Assembly: GCF_022179385.1 (NCBI RefSeq)
Contig: NZ_BPQS01000039.1
Span: 1 to 49,023 of the forward strand
Direction of reading: 5' to 3'
DNA: 49,023 nucleotides
From: Methylobacterium longum
GTDB taxonomy: Bacteria > Pseudomonadota > Alphaproteobacteria > Rhizobiales > Beijerinckiaceae
This document shows, in pieces, positions 8,718 to 15,356 of this stretch. The position numbers and the translations under genes were made by a program. The notes beneath the pieces are model-generated. The model saw only the letters and a program-made list of their open reading frames with translations. It was not told the DNA's origin and did no database searches. Numbering within the stretch: the stretch's first letter is position 1; every line of letters begins with the position of its first letter.

Positions 8718-8733
8718 TTTCACGTGCATGAAA
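8718..8733. promoter_or_regulatory. Operator-like inverted repeat, copy 2
   Basis: TTTCA-N6-TGAAA, a perfect inverted repeat. The start of this copy is exactly 50 bases from the start of copy 1, close to five helical turns, so two regulator dimers could sit on the same DNA face. It lies 30 bases upstream of the chosen GTG of the regulator gene, suggesting autoregulation. The spacing and sequence are seen directly; the binding protein is inferred. Confidence 0.55.
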
Positions 8734-8763
8734 TCGGTGTCGAACCAGCAGGATGAAGCCGCG

Positions 8764-9378
8764 GTGAGCACGCCGAAGGTCGAAACGACGATGCCCGCCG
8801 ATCCGGTCGACCGGGCGGTGGGGCGGCGTCTGCGCGCCCTGCGCCAGGAGCGCCGCCTGTCCCTGGAGACGGTCGCGGCGAGCACGGGGCTCTCGATCGG
8901 TTTCATCAGTCAGGTCGAGCGTGGCCTGTCATCGCCGTCGCTGCGGGTCCTCGCGCTGCTGGCCGACACGCTCCAGACCGGGATCGGCGGCCTATTCGAG
9001 CCTGCCGCCGCACAGCCGGACGCCGACCCGATCGTCGTGTTCGAGAAGGATCGGCCCGAACTCCAGCTCTGGCGCGCCGGCATCACCAAGCAGTTGCTGA
9101 CGCCGCCGGGCGGGGCACAGGGCCTCAGCCTGTTCCACATGGTGCTCAAGCCGGGAGCGAGCACCGGCGCGGAGCCGTTCGCGCACGACGGCGAGGAGGC
9201 CGGCTTGGTGCTCGAAGGGCGCCTGACCCTGGTGGTCGAGACGCGCACGCTGGATCTCAAGGCGGGTGACAGCTTTCGCTTCGCCAGCCGCCGGCCCCAT
9301 CGCTTCGGCAATCCCGCCGCGCGGGGGCGGACCGTCGTGCTCTGGGTCAACGTGCTGGGCGCGCCGCAGGCCGTGTGA
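8764..9378 (+). CDS. XRE-family transcriptional regulator with C-terminal cupin (PuuR-like)
   Basis: About 204 residues. A helix-turn-helix domain (RLRALRQERRLSLETVAAST...GFISQVERGLSSPS, about residues 20-75) is followed by a cupin_2 domain (about 115-200; GEEAGLVLEGRLTLVV, LKAGDSFRF, RPHRFGNP) that in this family binds a small effector. Architecture and genomic position match PuuR-type repressors of amine and amino-acid catabolism. The start is uncertain: GTG 8764 is used, with ATG 8728 and ATG 8791 as alternatives in frame; ATG 8728 would lie inside the operator-like repeat. It is divergent from the ABC importer and amine oxidase, which it probably represses until substrate is present. Confidence 0.88.
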   Translation: MSTPKVETTMPADPVDRAVGRRLRALRQERRLSLETVAASTGLSIGFISQVERGLSSPSLRVLALLADTLQTGIGGLFEPAAAQPDADPIVVFEKDRPELQLWRAGITKQLLTPPGGAQGLSLFHMVLKPGASTGAEPFAHDGEEAGLVLEGRLTLVVETRTLDLKAGDSFRFASRRPHRFGNPAARGRTVVLWVNVLGAPQAV

Positions 9379-9513
9379 GGCCCCGCCCGGCGCCCTGCGT
9401 CCGACATCTGCGAAGATCGATCCTGAAGCCGTCCGGCCCGGCGTAGCCCTTGTCCCACGGCGATCGGCCGTCGATGCTGCGCCGCATCGGCCGTGACGCG
9501 AGGCGGACAAGAC

Positions 9514-11130
9514 ATGGAAACGATCGGTCGTGATTTGCGCGAGATGCAGCGCGTCCCCCTCGCGGCATCGCATATCGCTGCGCTTCAGGCGGTGGGCACC
9601 GAGCGGCACTTCCCGGCCGGGACGTTTCTCGTTCATGCCGGCGAGCCGGCCGATCGCTTCGTCTATGTCCGGGACGGCGAGATCGAGGTGGTGAACCCGT
9701 TCACCGGTGAGCGCCACCTGCCGTCCACGCTCGGGCCGACGCAGTTCATGGGGGAAATCTCGTTCCTTAACGGCGGCACTTGGTCGATGCCCATGCGGGC
9801 GGTCGTCGAAACGACCGTGATCGAGGTGCCGCGGACGGAGATGCTTCGTCTGATGTCCGAGATCCCCGAGATGTCGGACATCGTCATCACGGTCCTGGCC
9901 GCCCGGCGGCGGCGGCAACTCGACTCCCGCGACGGCACTTTGGTGCTCCTCGGCGAGGACGACGATCGGGCCGTTCGACGGATTGCGGAGTTCGCGAGCC
10001 GCAACCGCTTTCCCTACAGATCCTACCCGCTCGGCAGCCCGGAAGCCGGGGCCGTGGCGACGAGCTGCGGGATCGCGTCCGACCGGCCGGCGGTGATCTT
10101 CGGGCGCAACATCCTCGTGGCGGACCCGACCCCCGACAAGGTCGCCGACCTGCTCGGCCTCAACTACGCGCTCGTCGACGACGAGGCCTTCGACGTGCTC
10201 ATCGTCGGCGGGGGACCGGCCGGCGTGGCAGCGGGGGTCTACGCGGGCGCGGAGGGGCTTCGCGCCCTCGTGGTCGAGGATATCGCGATCGGTGGCCAGG
10301 CCGGAACGTCGAGCCGCATCGAGAACTACATGGGTTTCCCGACGGGGATCTCCGGGGCCGATCTCGTCTGGCGCGGGGAGGTCCAGGCCATGAAGTTCGG
10401 GACGCGGTTCGCGATGCCGCGGCGGGTGACCAAGCTGGAGCGGCTCGACGACGGCGCGTTCTGCGCGACGTTCGACAACGACCAGCGCGTTCGCGGTCAG
10501 GCCGTCGTCGTGGCGACCGGTGTCCAGTACCGGCGCCTGCCGATCGAGCGGCTCGAGGCGTTCGAGGGCGCGGGCATCTACTACGCGGCGACCGAGATCG
10601 AGGCTCGCTACTGCAGGAATACGGAGGCGATCATCATCGGTGGCGGCAATTCCGCCGGGCAGGCGGCGATGTATCTGAGTCGCTCGGCCCGGTGCGTTCG
10701 TCTCCTCGTGCGCGGGCCGTCGCTCGCGACCTCGATGTCGCGCTATCTCTCGAGTCGCCTGGAGGCGGACCCGGCGATCACGATCGAATATGGCGCCGAA
10801 CTGAGCGCGCTCCACGGAGGCGAAAGTCTCGACGCCGTGACGATCCGCAACGCCGTCGACGGGACGGCCCGAACGATCCCGACCCGCGCCGTGTTCGTCA
10901 TGGTGGGAGCCGCTCCCAATACCGGGTGGCTCTCGGGTCTCGTGGATCTCGATCACAACGGCTTCGTGCTGACCGGCGAGAGGATCGGCGCCGATTCTCC
11001 CTATGCAACGTCGCACCCGGGAATCTTCGCAGTTGGGGACGTACGCGCCGGATCGGTCAAGCGAGTGGCCTCGTCCGTGGGTGAAGGCTCGGTCGTTATC
11101 TCCAAAGTCTGGGATCATGTCCGACGCTGA
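9514..11130 (+). CDS. cNMP-binding domain / thioredoxin-reductase-like FAD oxidoreductase without CxxC
   Basis: 538 residues in three parts. Residues about 10-135 form a cyclic-nucleotide-binding fold (HFPAGTFLVHAGEPADRFVYV, FMGEISFLNGG). Residues about 145-225 resemble a thioredoxin/glutaredoxin-like domain (RIAEFASRNRFPYRSYPL, PAVIFGRNILVADPT). The rest is a thioredoxin-reductase-like flavoprotein: FAD motif VLIVGGGPAGVAAGVYA, NAD(P) motif AIIIGGGNSAGQAA, C-terminal IFAVGDVRAGSVKRVASSVGEG. Where classical thioredoxin reductase has its CxxC, this protein has GIYYAATEIEARYC, so dithiol chemistry is unlikely. ATG 9514 is preceded by AGGCGGA. Related fusions are found in many bacteria; the physiological electron acceptor is not known to me. 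It appears monocistronic. Confidence 0.88.
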   Translation: METIGRDLREMQRVPLAASHIAALQAVGTERHFPAGTFLVHAGEPADRFVYVRDGEIEVVNPFTGERHLPSTLGPTQFMGEISFLNGGTWSMPMRAVVETTVIEVPRTEMLRLMSEIPEMSDIVITVLAARRRRQLDSRDGTLVLLGEDDDRAVRRIAEFASRNRFPYRSYPLGSPEAGAVATSCGIASDRPAVIFGRNILVADPTPDKVADLLGLNYALVDDEAFDVLIVGGGPAGVAAGVYAGAEGLRALVVEDIAIGGQAGTSSRIENYMGFPTGISGADLVWRGEVQAMKFGTRFAMPRRVTKLERLDDGAFCATFDNDQRVRGQAVVVATGVQYRRLPIERLEAFEGAGIYYAATEIEARYCRNTEAIIIGGGNSAGQAAMYLSRSARCVRLLVRGPSLATSMSRYLSSRLEADPAITIEYGAELSALHGGESLDAVTIRNAVDGTARTIPTRAVFVMVGAAPNTGWLSGLVDLDHNGFVLTGERIGADSPYATSHPGIFAVGDVRAGSVKRVASSVGEGSVVISKVWDHVRR

Positions 11131-11508
11131 GGGTCCCGCGCGTCAGGTCGGCTCCGTGAGCGGGGATCGGGCGCGAGGATCCGGTCGACGATGAGGCTCA
11201 TGCGATCGGCGGATCAACGCGCGTCAGGTATCGTCGGGCGCGACAATCTGCACGATCCCCACCCGACGGCAGGCGGCACCGTGAGCAAGGGGCAAGATCA
11301 GGAAGCCCTTGGATCGGTTCTGATAAGAATGTTCGATGCCCGCGCGCTCGCTACAGCGATGACGATCCTCAATCGCTTTGCCGGCAAGCTTGTGGAATAA
11401 TGCGGCCACATGCTACCGATACAATTCTGCTCCGGTCTCTGCACCCGTTCAGGTTCATGGAAGCGCGAATCAATTGGAACTCATGGCTGAGCTGATCGAG
11501 GCGCCAGG
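11131..11508. other. Intergenic stretch; one weak short frame
   Basis: A 69-residue plus-strand frame at 11191-11400 ends in a plausible amphipathic helix (MFDARALATAMTILNRFAGK), but its start has no clear Shine-Dalgarno and the N-terminal half looks random. I do not call it a gene. No hairpin terminator with a T-tract was found for the upstream flavoprotein gene. Confidence 0.35.
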
Positions 11509-11940
11509 ATGCGCAGGCGGCCCCGCGCGGGACCCGAGGCGGTGAATTCAATTTCGGGGCTGTCCGACTTTCTGCTCTATCTCGCGACGGCGCTCAGCCT
11601 GATCGGCCTCTATCTCGCCACCTACACCTTCGCGACCGCGCATAATGAGCTCGCGCTCATCCGGCAGGACGTGACGGCCGCCGCGGTGGCGCTGGGACTC
11701 AGCCTCGCCGGCTTCGCATTGCCGCTCGCAGCGGCGATCTTCAACGCGCAGTCCCTCCTCGACTGCGTGGTCTGGGGGCTGATCGCCCTCATCGTCCAGA
11801 TCCTCGTCTACTGGCTGGTGCGCCTCGCGATACCGGACCTGTCGCGGCGCATCGCCGACGGGCGCATGGCCCCGGCCGTGCTGCTCGGTGCGGTCTCCTT
11901 CGCGGTCGGGATCGTGAACGCCGCCGCGATGACCTACTGA
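11509..11940 (+). CDS. DUF350 family inner-membrane protein (YjfL-like)
   Basis: 143 residues with four hydrophobic segments (LLYLATALSLIGLYLATYTF; AAVALGLSLAGFALPLAAAI; CVVWGLIALIVQILVYWLV; VLLGAVSFAVGIVNAAAM) and the HNELALIRQ segment between helices 1 and 2, which is typical of DUF350. ATG 11509 has GAGG at a workable distance; GTG 11542, nearer the first helix, is an alternative. It is the first gene of a three-gene set with a DUF1190 protein and a glutathionylspermidine-synthase-like protein, the same order as yjfL-yjfM-yjfC of enterobacteria. The biochemical role is unknown; a function at the membrane together with its neighbours is inferred from conserved synteny. Confidence 0.85.
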   Translation: MRRRPRAGPEAVNSISGLSDFLLYLATALSLIGLYLATYTFATAHNELALIRQDVTAAAVALGLSLAGFALPLAAAIFNAQSLLDCVVWGLIALIVQILVYWLVRLAIPDLSRRIADGRMAPAVLLGAVSFAVGIVNAAAMTY

Positions 11941-11951
11941 GACGCGCCGCG

Positions 11952-12602
11952 ATGCCGCCGATCCTCCCATCGGACGAAGCCGGGACGGCCCGGCGTTCCA
12001 AGCGCTCGGCGACCATCTCCCTCGTGCTGCTCGCCGGCGCCGGCGCGGCCGCGTTCTCCTTCGCGCGCCGCGATCCCTCGCAGCGCGAGGAGGACGCCCT
12101 GGTCTACGCCACCGACGGCGCCTGTATCGCGGACGGCGTGCGCCCGGCTGACGCCTGCGTCGCGGAATACCGCGCCGCGCTCGACAATTACGCCGCCAGC
12201 GCGCCGCGATACCCGGATCAGGCGGAGTGCGAGCACCATCACGGCCCGGGCGGATGCACCGCCAGGACGGGGGCGACCCCCGGCGACACGCTCAGCTTCG
12301 TGCCGCTGATGGCGGGCTACATGATCGGTCGCACCGCGGCACAGGGCCTTCCGGTCCAGCCGCTCTACCGGCACGCTCCGGAGGAGCAGCGCCAAGCCTC
12401 CGCCGGCACCTCTGGCGGCTATTGCACCGGTTCTGGCGGCCGCGTGTTCACGACGGGCGGCGGGTCCGTCGCCCGCGTCTCCTCCGCGGTGGCCCGCACC
12501 ACGACGGGCGCGCCGCGCACGATCGCCCGCGGCGGCTTCGGCGGAACGGGACGGGCCGTCTCCGCCTCCGGCGGTCATACGGGCGGGTCCGGGGGCGGCT
12601 GA
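11952..12602 (+). CDS. DUF1190 family protein (YgiB/YjfM-like)
   Basis: 216 residues. An N-terminal basic stretch (RRSKRSATI) and hydrophobic segment (SLVLLAGAGAAAF) look like a membrane anchor or uncleaved signal. They are followed by the DUF1190 core with paired cysteines (DGACIADGVRPADACVAEYR) and DQAECEHHH, and a Gly/Ser/Thr-rich C-terminal tail (GGYCTGSGGRVFTTGGGS onward). The low-complexity tail is typical of the family. The stop overlaps the next start (TGATG), so translation of the synthase-like protein is coupled to it. The function is unknown; export to the periplasm is likely. Confidence 0.85.
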   Translation: MPPILPSDEAGTARRSKRSATISLVLLAGAGAAAFSFARRDPSQREEDALVYATDGACIADGVRPADACVAEYRAALDNYAASAPRYPDQAECEHHHGPGGCTARTGATPGDTLSFVPLMAGYMIGRTAAQGLPVQPLYRHAPEEQRQASAGTSGGYCTGSGGRVFTTGGGSVARVSSAVARTTTGAPRTIARGGFGGTGRAVSASGGHTGGSGGG

Positions 12603-13768
12603 TGCGCCGCGTGACCATCCCGGAACGGCCCGACTGGCGGGCGCGTGCGGCCGAAGCGGGCTTCGCCTTCCATACCTTCCCGGACGGCCCGTACTGGGAC
12701 GAGGGTGCCTATTACGCCTTCAGCCTCGCGGAGATCGAGGACGATATCGAGGCGCCGACCCGCGAACTCCACGCGCTCTGCCTTGCCTTCGCCGAGCGCG
12801 CCGTGCGCGACGGCGCCATCCTGACCTCGCTGGCCATCCCCGAGCACGCCTGGGACGCGATCGCCGACAGCTTCCGGAGGCGCGATCCCACCCTCTACGG
12901 GCGAATGGATCTCTGCTACGGCGGGGCCGGAACCGGGCCGGCCAAACTCCTCGAATACAACGCCGACACGCCGACGGCCCTCTATGAGAGCGCGGTGTTC
13001 CAGTGGCTCTGGCTCGAGGACGGCCTCGCGCGCGGCTCCCTGCCGCCGGGCGCCGACCAGTTCAACGCGCTGCACGAGCGGCTGATCGCACGCCTCGCAG
13101 AGATGGGCCTGCCCGGCACGCTCGCCTTCGCGTGCTTCCCCGACGCGCCGGAGGATCGCGGCACGGTGGCCTACCTTCAGGACTGCGCCGTCCAGGCCGG
13201 GCTGCGCGCGCCCTTCGTGCCTGTGGAGGCGATCGGCCTGGGCGGCGACGGCCGCTTCCTCGGCGCCGACGGCCGGTCCCTCGACGCCGTGTTCAAGCTC
13301 TACCCCTGGGAGTGGATGTTCGCCGACGCCTTCGGGCCCGCCATCGGTGCCTCGCCGACGCGCTTCCTCGAGCCTCCCTGGAAGGCGATCCTATCCAACA
13401 AGGGAATGCTGGCGCATCTCTGGGCCATGGCACCCGGCCACCCGAACCTGCTGCCGACCTATTTCGAGGACGATCCCGCCAAGGCCGCTCTCGGCACCTC
13501 CTTCGCGAAGAAGCCGCTCTATGCGCGAGAGGGCGCGAACGTGCTCCTCGTCCGCGACGGCGCGGTCCTCGAACGCGACGAGGGCCCGTATGGCGCCGAG
13601 GGCCATGTGCGCCAGGCGCTCGCGGAACTGCCGGCCTTCGCGGGTCGCCATGCCCTGGTCGGGAGCTGGGTCGTCGGCGCGGAACCCGCAGGCCTCTGCG
13701 TGCGCGAGGAGGCGCGTCGCATCACCACCGACCGGGCGCGGTTCGTGCCGCATCTGATCACCGGATGA
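12602..13768 (+). CDS. Glutathionylspermidine synthase family protein (ATP-grasp, YgiC/YjfC-like)
   Basis: 388 residues of the GSP_synth family. Recognisable blocks are the acceptor/substrate segment LLEYNADTPTALYESA (about residues 116-131), DAVFKLYPWEWMF, the ATP-grasp lysine and loop WKAILSNKGMLAHLW, the FAKKPLYAREGANV phosphate-binding region and the C-terminal VVGAEPAGLCVREE. The family ligates peptides or polyamines through an acyl-phosphate, but YgiC-type members lack the amidase half of Gsp and have no proven glutathionylspermidine activity, so the substrate is open. ATG 12602 overlaps the DUF1190 stop by one base. The longer frame reaching back to 12227 is a shadow in the DUF1190 gene. 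Confidence 0.9.
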   Translation: MRRVTIPERPDWRARAAEAGFAFHTFPDGPYWDEGAYYAFSLAEIEDDIEAPTRELHALCLAFAERAVRDGAILTSLAIPEHAWDAIADSFRRRDPTLYGRMDLCYGGAGTGPAKLLEYNADTPTALYESAVFQWLWLEDGLARGSLPPGADQFNALHERLIARLAEMGLPGTLAFACFPDAPEDRGTVAYLQDCAVQAGLRAPFVPVEAIGLGGDGRFLGADGRSLDAVFKLYPWEWMFADAFGPAIGASPTRFLEPPWKAILSNKGMLAHLWAMAPGHPNLLPTYFEDDPAKAALGTSFAKKPLYAREGANVLLVRDGAVLERDEGPYGAEGHVRQALAELPAFAGRHALVGSWVVGAEPAGLCVREEARRITTDRARFVPHLITG

Positions 13769-14540
13769 GTGCGATCGGCGCCGTCCCTCGGCCAAGCAGG
13801 CGAGGCTGCGGCGGTTCGACAGAGACCCGGCACTGACTTTGGCTGATGCAGTCCGTCATCCCCGAGCTCCGCGCACAGGGGCTCGTCGGACCGACGGAAC
13901 GGCGTCCGCCTCGACCAGGATCGGCGCGATCGCTGTGGGGCTGATCGGAGCCGCGGGAGAACGTCGCCTTGGGGCCGCTTCGTGCAGGGCGCAGGCCGCG
14001 ACGCGATCCGGGCCCGGCGTGAAGCGCGGCGCGTCATCCTGACCGTCGCGGTCCGGTCGCGGACCGGTGCCGCATCCGCGGTGGCGCGGACTTTTTGTTG
14101 TCCCTGCGTCTCACGGCCGTCTCGGGCACCGGCAGACGCGAGGATCCGACATTCTGGGATCATTTTAAAATCGCTCATGAGCGCGTTCTTCTGCCGACGC
14201 CTCGAAGTAATAATGATCTGTGGGGCATCCAAATCCGAGTATACAAATCTTCAAACGGCCAGTGCGCCGAGGATCTTGACGTGGCGAACCCGCCCACGTT
14301 TACTCACCATCGACTTGGAAGAGTTTGCGGATATCGACGATATCGCAGTCGATTCTGTCTTCGAATACGCGATCAAGCGTGACGAAACGTTAAGGAAGTT
14401 TGGGGATCGCGCGATCCTCGATCGCAGGGGCCGCGCAGCCGAGTTCCGCCCGGGCTTCGTCGTCACCGACGCCCACCCGAGGGGCGATCGCGAACGGGCA
14501 TGGTGGGGACTACGATCATGGCACGTCTTGAAGGTCAGCG
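13769..14540. other. Long intergenic region with an AT-richer patch
   Basis: About 770 bases between the synthase-like gene and the molybdenum hydroxylase operon. The part 14160-14400 is clearly AT-richer than its surroundings. A plus-strand frame there reads LTIDLEEFADIDDIAVDS and continues to FRPGFVVTDAHP, which is less shadow-like than the rest and might be a remnant or a short unknown gene, but no supported start exists. The promoter of the following operon should lie near the right end; I could not identify it. Confidence 0.35.
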
Positions 14541-15356
14541 ATGAATCTGTCGACGATCGTCGAAGTCAAGCGACCCACGTCGCTGGATGAAATACAGGGC
14601 TGGCACGACGGCTGCTCCTGGCTGGCCGGGGGGACGTGGCTGTTCTCCGAGCCGCAGGCGGCGCTGGACACGCTGATCGACCTCGATCGCCTGGGCTGGG
14701 CGCCGCTGACGGTGACGGAGGCCGGCCTCGAGATCGCCGCGACGTGCCGCATCGCGGACCTGCGGGCCTTCGAGGGGCCACCGGCATGGCACGCTGTGCC
14801 GCTGTTCCGGCAGTGCATCGATTCCTTCCTGATGTCCTTCAAGATCTGGAACGCCGCCACCATCGGCGGGAACGTCTGCATGTCGCTGCCCGCGGGCGCG
14901 ATGATCTCTCTGACGGCGGCGCTCGAGGGTGCCTGCACGCTGTGGCCGCGCGACGGCGCACCCCGCGCGGTCCCCGTCGTCGACTTCGTGACCGGCAACC
15001 GTGCCAACGTTCTCCGGCCCGGGGAGCTGCTGCGAAGCATCCAGCTACCCGCCTCCGCCCTGACGAAGCGCACGGCGATGCGGCAGGTGTCGCTGACCAA
15101 GCTCGGGCGGTCGGCCGCCCTGATCATCGCCACCGTGCGCGCGGACGGCTCGGACTTCCTGCTGACGGTATCGGCGGCGACGCCCCGGCCTGTGCAGCTG
15201 CGCTTCCCCGCCTGTCCGTCGGCCGACGATCTGCGCGACGCCCTCGACGCGCGGCTGCCGGCGGACGCCTACTTCGACGACGTGCACGGATCGGCCCCCT
15301 ACAAGCGCCACGTCACGCGATACCTCGCCGAACAGATCCGTACGGAGCTCGCGTGA
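14541..15356 (+). CDS. FAD-binding subunit of molybdenum hydroxylase (CoxM/XdhB-like)
   Basis: 271 residues. The family shows two FAD-binding blocks, both visible: WLAGGTWLFSEPQ (about residues 28-40) and NAATIGGNVCMSLPAGAMI (about 105-123). The C-terminal CO_deh_flav_C domain begins near RTAMRQVSLTKLGRSAALI. This subunit passes electrons from the 2Fe-2S centres to the final acceptor in xanthine-oxidase-family enzymes. It is the first gene of a tightly overlapping operon: its TGA shares four bases with the GTG of the fused iron-sulfur/molybdopterin subunit. The first FAD loop has Trp-Leu-Phe-Ser where CoxM proteins usually have Asp-Leu-, a minor deviation. The substrate is not evident. Confidence 0.9.
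   Translation: MNLSTIVEVKRPTSLDEIQGWHDGCSWLAGGTWLFSEPQAALDTLIDLDRLGWAPLTVTEAGLEIAATCRIADLRAFEGPPAWHAVPLFRQCIDSFLMSFKIWNAATIGGNVCMSLPAGAMISLTAALEGACTLWPRDGAPRAVPVVDFVTGNRANVLRPGELLRSIQLPASALTKRTAMRQVSLTKLGRSAALIIATVRADGSDFLLTVSAATPRPVQLRFPACPSADDLRDALDARLPADAYFDDVHGSAPYKRHVTRYLAEQIRTELA

Noticed and set aside
8992..11118. A 708-residue antisense frame over the cNMP/TrxR-like gene
   Set aside because: Shadow of the real gene; His/Arg/Asp-rich without a fold or ribosome site.
11191..11400. A 69-residue plus-strand frame
   Set aside because: No convincing ribosome site and no conservation evidence available; only the last 20 residues look protein-like.
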